Below are positions 10,101 through 17,521 of a DNA stretch of 64,000 nt, piece after piece (within the stretch, counting starts at the first letter, position 1; each line of letters starts with the position of its first letter). The stretch spans positions 1 to 64,000 of the forward strand of contig OMZO01000002.1 of assembly GCA_900315525.1 (NCBI GenBank), read 5' to 3'. A program made the position numbers and the translations under genes. The DNA comes from an uncultured Prevotella sp. Its GTDB lineage: Bacteria > Bacteroidota > Bacteroidia > Bacteroidales > Bacteroidaceae. The notes below the pieces were generated by a model, which searched no databases, was not told the DNA's origin, and was given only the letters and a program-made list of their open reading frames with translations.

Positions 10101-10932
10101 CGCCTACCATGCCGTTGATGTTGCGGTCGACGCCGATGCCTGTCATGCCTAAGCGTTCGCCGATGCCCGTGTCCCAGGTGTTGGCGCTCTTGTTGTACAT
10201 CATCAGTGTGCCCTGTCCGTAGAGCCAGATATTATCAGACTGGTCGGAAAAAGCCTTGAGCGACTTGTTCTTACGCTTGATCGAAGATGGGGCCTCGGCA
10301 GCCCAGACGGTGTGCTGCTGGTGCATCACGTCGCAGCATACCATGCGCCCGTCCTCATAGACGATGATGGCACCATCGCGGCACTCGCTGATGGAACAGA
10401 CCACCCCTTGAGGTACACCATGTGCGTCGTCGGTATAACCAAACTCGAAGAGCAGCTGTTGCTGTTGGTTGTAGCAGACCACCCCTTTATTAGGGATGGC
10501 TCCCCACACGTTTTTGTGGCGGTCGATATATACCACGCTCGGGATCGTCTCGATACCCATTCGGGCAAACGTCTGCTTCATATCACGTTCGAAGGTCTCC
10601 GTCTGGTGGTGATAGATACAGTAGCCCGAGGTGGTCTCCACGAGGAGGTTGCCGTCGAGCATCTCCTGGAGCGAGATGATGTAGCTGTCGTTGAGTGACG
10701 AGCCATCCTGAGAGTCGCTCTGGAAGTTCTTGAACGTGTAGCCATCAAACCGGTAAAGTCCTGCGGGCGTACCGAACCACATATAGCCTCGGCCGTCCTT
10801 TAGGATGCAGTTCACCTGACTGGAGGTAAGTCCGTCGTGGGCATCCAGCGTCTTAAACAGATAATCGGCTGCGACAGCCAGAGGCAGTGCCAGCAGCAAA
10901 ATCAGCAGTACTTTCTTTATTGTTTTCATCAT
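7150..10932 (-). CDS. Degenerate hybrid two-component regulator (propeller, Y_Y_Y, pseudo-kinase, pseudo-receiver, AraC)
   Basis: 1260 residues. In order: signal helix; two-component-regulator propeller repeats from about 25 to 700 (many W-F/V-G-T blades); Y_Y_Y domain about 710-775; membrane helix about 780-805; a dimerisation helix about 815-900; receiver-like domain about 937-1055; acidic linker; AraC-type HTH about 1150-1258. In the helix, the usual SHELRTPL box reads SEDLRQPM, so the phospho-accepting His is Glu837. No HATPase domain lies between it and the receiver, only about 100 linker residues without N, G1 or G2 boxes. The receiver keeps the acidic pair IDDN, the Thr and the KPF lysine. 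At the phospho-Asp site it has Lys988, in VVCKQDMAG. Periplasmic sensing must therefore reach the HTH without phosphotransfer. It lies 16 bases after kdsD and overlaps the next gene by four. Confidence 0.93.
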   Translation of the reverse strand: MMKTIKKVLLILLLALPLAVAADYLFKTLDAHDGLTSSQVNCILKDGRGYMWFGTPAGLYRFDGYTFKNFQSDSQDGSSLNDSYIISLQEMLDGNLLVETTSGYCIYHHQTETFERDMKQTFARMGIETIPSVVYIDRHKNVWGAIPNKGVVCYNQQQQLLFEFGYTDDAHGVPQGVVCSISECRDGAIIVYEDGRMVCCDVMHQQHTVWAAEAPSSIKRKNKSLKAFSDQSDNIWLYGQGTLMMYNKSANTWDTGIGERLGMTGIGVDRNINGMVGDQSGNIWIGSDQLGLLRMDVRTHDTESVQPRNINDSQWITESLSIQCVYIDDTDLLWVGTEKSGVAYSGKYIYRFGSNHIGDITAMAQDADGKVWYGTSDKGVVDYNGPLASMKVSTMAFTSDGSLWVGSKRNGLTRIKGGTTTIYSLAKDSTKTLIDDHINDLCTDKVGNLWIATNGGLQVYNPKMNTFSSYTRENGKLTTNNITSLYYNLQAKNNNLYIGTAEGLIVLNLSTTEKKVLTGNVSNAKSFTNNFITQVLQDSRGLLWIGTREGLNILNLENDDLSYLTEKQGLSNNNICGIAEDKNHNIWVTTSSGVSRIVVQRNHEDGTNNYGLYNYTTADGLQSNEFNPGAILTRQDGNVLLGGLYGVNWEFQRPNSENNSLPRVMLTQLFIGEEEILTGHEYNDRTVLPQALNETNNLVLGHNQNTFTIKFSGGNYNQSERLQFMYWMEGLDEDWRNGNALTHGVTFKDLPSGNYTLHVKAISAEGAVSNQERTLSITIQHHWLLSWWMITAYVLLAALFIYFWRIGINQLKAIKARKRAVIDELKIQREEIKAASEDLRQPMARMTSIIGNLSEKEKSLEEREQLNALHSQMLQIITRVSDMQTNLENPEERAKNAVHDRLELNGRGEIDLPEVVSQTLTSEESRPTRALMDSPTMKFTVVMIDDNLDFLKFATSRFKYIYDFHAYNDIEKAAEDLDEMQCDLVVCKQDMAGLTGSELCNQMKTNPSTLRVKFVLMTEGVLTPQDMRNQNITLSADDYLAKPFNIQEATMRFNKILGLGPIEMNSNLIEGAETRMLEDRNASMTTATETYDTGSIKPTANDDEVSGDDPMNQVDTKVVKRNTPAAFNPEDYEGGSMMTDVQRADFSMLDATDQQLLLNIEQYVMQNMSRGQISLEEMATAMGMGRVPFFHRVRSITNKTPAELIRDMRLKHACILLKRTNINMSELATNIGFMTAENFINIFKEKFGMTPLEYRLKHRQ

Positions 10933-10948
10933 GATACTTTATTTCTGT

Positions 10949-11896
10949 TCAAACCATACACGAGTAGTGGTCCACCACGCCGAGCAGATGGTTGTGGTCG
11001 TCGGTCACCAACACAGAGTGTACTTTATATTTGTTCATAATCCTTTGTATCTCGGTAATCTTCGTCTCGGGCTTCACGGTCTTAGGCGTACGAGTCATGA
11101 TGTCGCTCACGGTGCGGTCGAAGAACTCCGCCTGCCATTTCTCCATGGCCCGGCGGATGTCACCATCCGTGATGAGGCCAACAATCTCGTCGTTCACCTC
11201 AGCGATACCCAACCCGAGTTTGCCCTTGCTCACGAGGATGATGGCCTCGCCGAGGTGCATCTCCGGTGGCAGCACAGGCAGATCGTCCTTGAACATCACG
11301 TCCTGAGCCGTCGTTAGCAGGCGCTTGCCCAGTTCACCACCCGGGTGGAACTGTGCGAAGTCGCGTGGCTGGAAGTTGCGTTTCTCCATCAGTGCGATGG
11401 CCAGTGCGTCGCCCATTGCCAGTTGGGCCATGGTCGAACTGGTGGGAGCGAGGTTCATGGGACAAGCCTCTTTCTCGACACCGACGTTCAGATGGATGGT
11501 GCTGTACTTGGCCAACAGCGACTGAGGGTTGCCACTCATGCCAATGATGGGGATGTGCATGTGGAGCACCATCGGGATGAAGCGCAGCAGCTCGTCGGTC
11601 AGTCCGGAGTTGGAGATGGCGAGCACCACGTCGTCGGCAGTCATCACGCCCAGGTCACCGTGGAACACGTCGAGGGGGTTGATGAAGAACGAAGGGGTGC
11701 CTGTGCTTGAGAGGGTAGCAGCAATCTTCGCTCCGATATGGCCGCTCTTGCCGACACCTGTCACGATGATTTTGCCCTTGCACTCGTACATCAGTCTGAC
11801 GGCCTCCTCAAAGCTGTCGTCCAGCTGTTTGATGAGGCCCAACACGGCTTCGGCCTCGTCCTTAAAACACTGTATCGCGTATTCTCTACTATTCAT
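10949..11896 (-). CDS. kdsD: Arabinose-5-phosphate isomerase (KdsD/KpsF family)
   Basis: About 315 residues from the ATG at 11896. An in-frame ATG at 11908 overlaps the kdsA stop and is also possible (319 residues). The N-terminal SIS domain carries ITGVGKSGHIGAKIAATLSS, then DLGVMTADDVVLAISNSG. Two CBS domains follow: DVMFKDDLPVLPPE and SDIMTRTPKTVKPE. The enzyme converts ribulose-5-phosphate to arabinose-5-phosphate, the first step to Kdo. Its position directly after kdsA, which uses arabinose-5-phosphate, supports this over other SIS sugar isomerases. Confidence 0.93.
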   Translation of the reverse strand: MNSREYAIQCFKDEAEAVLGLIKQLDDSFEEAVRLMYECKGKIIVTGVGKSGHIGAKIAATLSSTGTPSFFINPLDVFHGDLGVMTADDVVLAISNSGLTDELLRFIPMVLHMHIPIIGMSGNPQSLLAKYSTIHLNVGVEKEACPMNLAPTSSTMAQLAMGDALAIALMEKRNFQPRDFAQFHPGGELGKRLLTTAQDVMFKDDLPVLPPEMHLGEAIILVSKGKLGLGIAEVNDEIVGLITDGDIRRAMEKWQAEFFDRTVSDIMTRTPKTVKPETKITEIQRIMNKYKVHSVLVTDDHNHLLGVVDHYSCMV

Positions 11897-11900
11897 GTCA

Positions 11901-12665
11901 CTATCCATTTACCAATTTGGTGATGAGCGATTCCAGATGAGCCAGTTCCAACATGTTGGCCGCATCACTCAGACCACGGTCAGGGTCGGGATGCACCTCG
12001 AAGAAGAAGCCTGTGGCACCGAAGGCCTTTGCAGCCATTGCCATCTGTGGTACGAAGCGGCGGTCGCCCCCAGTCTTGCCGTCACTGCCACCTGGTCGCT
12101 GCACACTGTGCGTACAGTCCATGATCACCGTCGGTACCAGTTCCAGCATGTCGGGGATGTTGCGGAAGTCAACCACCAGGTTGTTGTAGCCCATCATATT
12201 ACCACGTTCCGTGAGCCATACCTCCTTAGCACCAGCCTCGCGGGCTTTCTCCACGGGATATCTCATGTCCTTGCCACTCAGGAACTGCGCCTTCTTGATA
12301 TTCACGGTGCGCCCTGTCTTGGCAGCAGCCACGAGTAAGTCGGTCTGTCGGCACAGGAAGGCCGGTATCTGCAGGACGTCGCACACCTCACCGACGGCGG
12401 CAGCCTGACAGCTCTCGTGGATGTCGGTCAGCAGACGGAGTCCATATTTCGCCTTCACGTCGGCCAGCATCTGCAGACCACGCTCCAGACCTGGTCCGCG
12501 GAAAGAGTGGATAGAGGTACGGTTGGCCTTGTCGAACGAGGCCTTGAAGATGATGTCAGTCCCTAGTTTGGTGTTGATTTCCACCAACTTACGTGCCACT
12601 GTGTCGAGCAGTTCTGCCGACTCAATGACACAAGGACCTGCTATAATCGTAGTCTTATTGTCCAT
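11901..12665 (-). CDS. kdsA: 3-deoxy-8-phosphooctulonate (Kdo-8-P) synthase
   Basis: 254 residues from the ATG at 12665. A longer reading frame back to a TTG at 12677 runs into the -7 promoter box, so the ATG is preferred. It begins DNKTTIIAGPCVIES, the phosphoenolpyruvate-binding GPC segment of DAHP/Kdo8P synthases, and contains FKASFDKANRTSIHSFRGPG and the DCTHSVQRPGG block. It condenses arabinose-5-phosphate with phosphoenolpyruvate to Kdo-8-phosphate for lipopolysaccharide. It is the first gene of a compact five-gene minus-strand operon. Confidence 0.96.
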   Translation of the reverse strand: MDNKTTIIAGPCVIESAELLDTVARKLVEINTKLGTDIIFKASFDKANRTSIHSFRGPGLERGLQMLADVKAKYGLRLLTDIHESCQAAAVGEVCDVLQIPAFLCRQTDLLVAAAKTGRTVNIKKAQFLSGKDMRYPVEKAREAGAKEVWLTERGNMMGYNNLVVDFRNIPDMLELVPTVIMDCTHSVQRPGGSDGKTGGDRRFVPQMAMAAKAFGATGFFFEVHPDPDRGLSDAANMLELAHLESLITKLVNG

Positions 12666-12674
12666 ATGATGATG

Positions 12675-12706
12675 CAAAAATACGGAATTTATTCAATACC
12701 GCCAAA
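12675..12706 (-). promoter_or_regulatory. kdsA operon promoter
   Basis: TTTG (12706-12703), 20 bases, then TATTTTTG (12682-12675) on the minus strand: both Bacteroidota elements at ideal spacing. The kdsA ATG follows the -7 box by nine bases, so the leader should be only about four or five bases. This is the only obvious promoter for the five genes down to 4760. Confidence 0.7.
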
Positions 12707-12721
12707 TTTTTCTCGTTTTTT

Positions 12722-15061
12722 TTATTCTTTCACTATGTGAATGTCGCGCTGAGGGAACGGAATCTGGATGTTGTTCTCATTGAGCGTCTCATAGACACAT
12801 TTCAGTACATCGCTCACCACATACGACTTCTTCGGGGCATCCGCCCAGATGAAGAGGTTGAAGTTCACACTCGATTCGGCCATCTCCGAGCAGACACATT
12901 TCACCTGTTTCGACTTGTCCATCCACTTGTGGTGCAAGTTGTTCAGGGCATCCTCTACGAGGGTGGTCACCTGACGCAGGTTAGAGCCGTAGGCCACGCC
13001 GAAAGGCACCACAGCCAGTACATAGCCGTGATTCCTCGTCAGGTTCTTGTAGTTCTTAGTGAAGAGTTGTGCGTTCTGGAAAGTAATCACCTCGCCGTAG
13101 AGCGACTCGACAACCGTCGAGGTATAGCTGATGGATGCCACCTTACCCATGCGCCCATCGACCTCAATCCAGTCGCCTACCTTGATGCGTCCAGCCATCA
13201 GTGTGGCACCGTAGTAGATATTCTCGATAATATCTTTCGAGGCGAAACCGATACCAGTGGACAGACCACCTGAGATGGCCAGCAACCAGGCCACGCTGAT
13301 ATGGAACAGTGAGAGCGAAATCATCAGCCAGACGCCCCATACGAACACCTGTATGACATTCTTACCCATCACTTCACGTGAGGCGGCTGTCGAGGGGTCG
13401 CTGTTCTGGTAGTGCATGCGCAGCAAGGACAGGATGGTACGGGCCATCCAACGGAAAAGGAACCACATCGTAATGACCATCGAGAGTTTCAGGATCGACA
13501 CCTGCAGGTTCTCCAGGTCGATGAAATTATATTTGAAGATACGCCAGCAGAGTTCGCTCAGATTAAACACCTTTGCGGCCCAGTAGATGCTCAGCATCAC
13601 CGAGTTCACACTCAGTGCAGGCATCACCACCTTCCCTATGAAACTGTAGTGCCAGGTCTGCGTCACCGGTTTGGCATTGAACCGTTTCCTGATGGCGTAG
13701 AGTTCCAGATATCGGCTGATGCAGGTGATGGTCAGGATGCACGTCAGCTGCATGATCCACCAGATGAGCAGTTGTACGGCCAGCAGTGTATAACCCGTCC
13801 ATGAGCAGCAGACGCTGGCGATGAACACCACGAGTGAGACATAAGTATAGAAGATATCCGACTTCGGGATGTTCTTGTTGTGGCGCCTGATGACCACCCA
13901 TTGCCAGATGGCGCAAGCAAGGAGAATAGGTGGTAGTACGATGTTCACCAGTTCATTGGGTATCAGAATGATACGGAAGCCGATGACGATGAAACCCATC
14001 GCGATGAGTGGGGCATAGATACGGAAAGCCGAGCCTATCTGGTCGCCCTTTACACGGAGTAGCAGTGAGATGAGGATTACACCCAGTAGCCAGGCATACT
14101 CCACCAGCAGGTTCGAGGCCATGATGAGGAAGTTCTGCGTCGAGTTACCCATCAGAAGGCCCTGAATCAGGGCGAAGGTGATGGTCGTAGTGGCCATGGT
14201 GATGGCCGTCTGCTTGCGTTTAAAGTCCTCCGTCTTATACCGTCGGGGCATCAGGAAACGGAAGAAGAGCAAGTTGAGTACGATGGCCAGAATGATGTAG
14301 ATGGCGATACCGATAAACATACCGAAGATCCACTGAGCGCTCCACTGTGAGTTGTCGTTGTTGTTGGTCGTGTATTTCTTCTTGACGGTCTCCGTCATCG
14401 TGCTCCAGCGCCTTCCGAGGTTGCTCAGCAGGGTGGGGTAGCTGTCGCCACCATTGATGAAAATGCTCTGCTGGATGTCGGTATAACGCTTCTGGGCGTA
14501 GTTGTTCAGTTCGCTCAGCCGTTGTTCCGCCTGGTTGTAGTAGCGGATGTTACGTTTCAGCATCTGTTGGTTGCGGGCCAGTGTGTTGCGGATGTTACGG
14601 GCCAGTGTCAAACAAGAGTCGCGGCGACTGCTGCCATACTTCGTAGTCATCATGTCGGGCATCGACTCCAGACGGATGATGATGCTGTCGTAGCGAGCCA
14701 AGTCGGCTTGATTCTTCTCAAGGAAGAGGGCAAAGGGGAGTTGTCGTTTGTGGAACTCCCGGTATTGTTTCGTGGCCTCCTGACAGGCGTAGGTCATGTC
14801 GAACACGTTGTCTGTCTGCTGTGAGTAGAGCATCAGCGCATTCTGGTCAGCCTGCTTCAGCGTGAGCAATAGCTGGGTGATCATCGTCTTGGTGCGTTCC
14901 TGTCGTCGTACTGACCGTACTGTCAGTTCGTTGTTGTATTGCTCCAGTTCGGCCTGAAGGATGGTGAGCGTCTGTTCGAGGTCTTTCTCCTTCAGCACAG
15001 CACTTGCTTCGGTGACCGCTCCCAGTGCCACCAGCAGTATGATTAATAAGCGTTTCATCAT
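12722..15061 (-). CDS. Large mechanosensitive channel of the MscS/MscK family
   Basis: 779 residues. A signal peptide (LLIILLVALGAVTEASA) is followed by a periplasmic, coiled-coil-rich region to about 235. About ten membrane helices then lead into the MscS core: the pore helix ISGGLSTGIGFASKDIIENI and the beta domain GDWIEVDGRMGKVASISYTS. This is the MscK/YbdG-type large form rather than the 280-residue MscS. It releases solutes when membrane tension rises. Two ATGs in tandem open the frame; the first is used. The gene lies 45 bases upstream of the kdsA promoter region on the same strand and may read through into it. Confidence 0.93.
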   Translation of the reverse strand: MMKRLLIILLVALGAVTEASAVLKEKDLEQTLTILQAELEQYNNELTVRSVRRQERTKTMITQLLLTLKQADQNALMLYSQQTDNVFDMTYACQEATKQYREFHKRQLPFALFLEKNQADLARYDSIIIRLESMPDMMTTKYGSSRRDSCLTLARNIRNTLARNQQMLKRNIRYYNQAEQRLSELNNYAQKRYTDIQQSIFINGGDSYPTLLSNLGRRWSTMTETVKKKYTTNNNDNSQWSAQWIFGMFIGIAIYIILAIVLNLLFFRFLMPRRYKTEDFKRKQTAITMATTTITFALIQGLLMGNSTQNFLIMASNLLVEYAWLLGVILISLLLRVKGDQIGSAFRIYAPLIAMGFIVIGFRIILIPNELVNIVLPPILLACAIWQWVVIRRHNKNIPKSDIFYTYVSLVVFIASVCCSWTGYTLLAVQLLIWWIMQLTCILTITCISRYLELYAIRKRFNAKPVTQTWHYSFIGKVVMPALSVNSVMLSIYWAAKVFNLSELCWRIFKYNFIDLENLQVSILKLSMVITMWFLFRWMARTILSLLRMHYQNSDPSTAASREVMGKNVIQVFVWGVWLMISLSLFHISVAWLLAISGGLSTGIGFASKDIIENIYYGATLMAGRIKVGDWIEVDGRMGKVASISYTSTVVESLYGEVITFQNAQLFTKNYKNLTRNHGYVLAVVPFGVAYGSNLRQVTTLVEDALNNLHHKWMDKSKQVKCVCSEMAESSVNFNLFIWADAPKKSYVVSDVLKCVYETLNENNIQIPFPQRDIHIVKE

Positions 15062-15092
15062 TTTTTTCCTATGCTCTTTGATTTTAACCGTG

Positions 15093-15100
15093 CAAAGGTA
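15093..15100 (-). promoter_or_regulatory. -7 box of the MscS-family gene
   Basis: Minus-strand TACCTTTG, 31 bases before the ATG at 15061. No -33 element at correct spacing was found. Confidence 0.5.
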
Positions 15101-15141
15101 CGCAAAAAAATCAAATTTATAAGAAAAAAGTTGCTACAATC

Positions 15142-15173
15142 TTGCGGATTTAAATCTTTTTTGATTACTTTTG
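15142..15173 (+). promoter_or_regulatory. Promoter of the BadF-type kinase gene
   Basis: TTG at 15142-15144, 21 bases, then TACTTTTG at 15166-15173, followed by a leader of about 45 bases to the ATG at 15222. It probably starts the mannan cluster transcript as well. Confidence 0.55.
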
Positions 15174-15221
15174 CAGCCAGAACCTCTAAAAAGGTCGCCT
15201 AACTGTAAAACAATAATTATC

Positions 15222-16106
15222 ATGATTCTAATAGCTGATAGTGGAAGTACAAAGACCGACTGGGCGATTGTCATAGGCAGTACCCAGCCTGTAGTTATTA
15301 AGACACAAGGCATCAATCCTGTGCATCAGTCGCGTGAGGAGATTGTCAAGGTGCTGCGTGAAGAGTTCGTCGGCGTGATGGGGTCTACCCCCGAGGTGCA
15401 GAAGTTGCGCAGTGCAGCCATCCTGACACCGGAGTTCCCGATGGCTGTCTATTTTTATGGCAGTGGCGTGAGACCAGAGATGGAACCCCTGATGCAGTCG
15501 TTGCTGAAGGAGACATTTCCGCAGGCCAGTGTCATCGAAGCACATAGTGATCTGCTCGGTGCTGCACGTGCACTTTGTGGTCGTAACGAAGGCATTGCCA
15601 GTATTTTAGGAACAGGCGCTAATTCTTGCCTTTATGATGGGAATGCCATCGTGGACCATATGCCTGCCTTGGGTTATGTCCTCGGCGACGAGGGTAGTGG
15701 AGCTGTCCTTGGGAAACGTTTTATTCATGATTTGTATGGTGGCGTTTTGTCAGAAGAAATCAAACAGACCTTTGAGCGTGAGACGAAACTCAATCTGGCA
15801 GAAATCATCAAGCGCGTCTATCGTGAACCCCTAGCTAACCGTTTCCTGGCATCGCTCTCAGAGTTTATCTCAGCCCACCTTGACGATGCCGGTGTGCGTG
15901 CTGTCGTCGTGCGTAATTTCGAGGATTTCCTACGCCTCCACATCAAATCCTATCACCGTGGCGACCTCCCCGTATCGTTTGTGGGTAGTGTGGCCTGGCA
16001 CTATCAGGACGAACTGAAAGAGGCTGCTGAGCATCTAAATTTCCACATCGGTACCATCCTGAAGACACCGATGGCCGGACTGATCCGTTATCATAGTCAA
16101 AGATAA
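15222..16106 (+). CDS. BadF/BadG-type sugar kinase (N-acetylglucosamine kinase-like)
   Basis: 294 residues from the ATG at 15222; an upstream in-frame TTG at 15171 overlaps the promoter. An ASKHA ATPase fold is visible: phosphate-1 loop LIADSGSTKTDWAIV, phosphate-2 motif SILGTGANSCLYDG, and DEGSGAVLGKRF of the BadF/BadG/BcrA/BcrD group. Relatives phosphorylate N-acetylglucosamine or glucosamine. It precedes the GH5 gene by 21 bases on the same strand, so it may be the first gene of the mannan cluster and feed a freed hexose into metabolism. The substrate is not certain. Confidence 0.85.
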   Translation: MILIADSGSTKTDWAIVIGSTQPVVIKTQGINPVHQSREEIVKVLREEFVGVMGSTPEVQKLRSAAILTPEFPMAVYFYGSGVRPEMEPLMQSLLKETFPQASVIEAHSDLLGAARALCGRNEGIASILGTGANSCLYDGNAIVDHMPALGYVLGDEGSGAVLGKRFIHDLYGGVLSEEIKQTFERETKLNLAEIIKRVYREPLANRFLASLSEFISAHLDDAGVRAVVVRNFEDFLRLHIKSYHRGDLPVSFVGSVAWHYQDELKEAAEHLNFHIGTILKTPMAGLIRYHSQR

Positions 16107-16127
16107 TATAAGAGAAACCCATAAACG

Positions 16128-17429
16128 ATGAAACTAAAACTATTCCTTACTATCATGACTGCGGTGCTTGTCTCTGCCTGTCAGCAGAAACCGCAGGAGC
16201 ACCAACAGGACTTTGTCCGTGTAGAGAACGGGCACTTCGTGAAAAACGGCCAGCCCTATTATTATGTAGGTACTAACTTCTGGTACGGTGCTATCCTCGG
16301 CTCAGAAGGGCAGGGAGGAGACCGAGAGAGGCTCGGCAAGGAGCTCGACCTGATGAAGGAGATGGGTATCGACAACCTGCGTATCCTCGTGGGAAGCGAT
16401 GGCGAGCGCGGTGTGAAGACCAAGGTGGAGCCGACGCTGCAAGAGGCACCGGGCGTGTATAATGACACCATCCTGGCCGGTCTCGACTACCTGTTGCAAG
16501 AACTCGGCAAACGCGATATGGTGGCTGTGCTCTATCTGAACAACTCATGGGAGTGGAGTGGAGGCTACGGCTTCTATCTGGAGCATGCCGGTGCAGGCAA
16601 GCAGCCACGTCCCGACGACGTCGGTTATCCCGCCTTCATGGAGGCCATGAGTCAATATGCGACCAACGAGAAGGCCCACCAGTTGTTCTACGACTATGTG
16701 CGTTTCATCCTCTCGCGCACGAACCGCTATACAGGATTGGCCTATAAGGACGATCCAGCTATCATGTCGTGGCAGATCGGCAACGAGCCGAGAGCCTTCT
16801 CGAAAGAAGCACTGCCCGCCTTTGAGAAATGGCTCGCCGAGGCGTCGGCCCTCATCCGTGAACTCGACCCGAATCATCTGATTTCCGTCGGTTCTGAGGG
16901 CGCCTGGGGGTGTGAGGGCGACTTTTACGCCTGGGAGCGCATCTGCAGTGACCCTAATATAGACTACTGTAACATCCACCTCTGGCCCTACAACTGGGGT
17001 TGGGCGAAGGCCGACTCACTGATTGAGAACCTACCGCGGGCAGAGGCCAATACGAAGGAATACATCGACCGCCATCTGACCATCTGCGACAAGATCAAGA
17101 AGCCACTGGTGATGGAAGAATTCGGCTATCCGAGAGACGGTTTCAAATTTACCCTCGACACCCCGACCAAGGGACGTGACGGTTTCTATGACTACGTGTT
17201 CTCACTGGTGGGCGACAATGCTGAGCAGGGCGGATATTTTGCCGGTTGTAACTTCTGGGGCTGGGGCGGACTGGCCAAGCCCGCACACGAACAGTGGCAG
17301 CCCGGTGACGACTATACCAACGACCCTGCCCAGGAGGCTCAAGGATTGAACTCGGTGTTCGCTGGTGACGCCTCTACACTGGCTGTCATCAAGCATCAGG
17401 TGGAGCGAATGAACAAATTGACTAAATAG
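16128..17429 (+). CDS. GH5 beta-mannanase lipoprotein
   Basis: 433 residues. A lipoprotein signal with lipobox VSAC (Cys at about 18) leads to the conserved start FVRVENGHFVKNGQPYYYVG of GH5 family mannanases. The acid/base Glu220 lies in WQIGNEPR and the nucleophile Glu331 in VMEEFGYP. The NIHLWPYNWGW segment and the overall look fit subfamily 7 (endo-beta-1,4-mannanase). It is probably anchored at the outer membrane or in the periplasm and cuts mannan or mannooligosaccharides. A promoter downstream suggests the next gene can be expressed separately. Confidence 0.92.
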   Translation: MKLKLFLTIMTAVLVSACQQKPQEHQQDFVRVENGHFVKNGQPYYYVGTNFWYGAILGSEGQGGDRERLGKELDLMKEMGIDNLRILVGSDGERGVKTKVEPTLQEAPGVYNDTILAGLDYLLQELGKRDMVAVLYLNNSWEWSGGYGFYLEHAGAGKQPRPDDVGYPAFMEAMSQYATNEKAHQLFYDYVRFILSRTNRYTGLAYKDDPAIMSWQIGNEPRAFSKEALPAFEKWLAEASALIRELDPNHLISVGSEGAWGCEGDFYAWERICSDPNIDYCNIHLWPYNWGWAKADSLIENLPRAEANTKEYIDRHLTICDKIKKPLVMEEFGYPRDGFKFTLDTPTKGRDGFYDYVFSLVGDNAEQGGYFAGCNFWGWGGLAKPAHEQWQPGDDYTNDPAQEAQGLNSVFAGDASTLAVIKHQVERMNKLTK

Positions 17430-17476
17430 TGTAAGTATTGAGCAAATAAAAGTACCGCAGTTTGCAAATATTGTCG

Positions 17477-17510
17477 TACCTTTGCCCCCGATAACTTAAA
17501 CGAATTTAAG
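17477..17510 (+). promoter_or_regulatory. Internal promoter and dyad ahead of the CE7 gene
   Basis: TACCTTTG at 17477-17484 is a -7 box 37 bases before the ATG at 17522. Downstream lies CTTAAA-cgaa-TTTAAG (17495-17510), a 6-4-6 dyad in the leader. The palindrome TTTGCAAA (17461-17468) lies just upstream of the -7 box. Either dyad could be an operator. No -33 element at 19-21 bases. Confidence 0.5.
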
Positions 17511-17521
17511 ACTATAGACTG

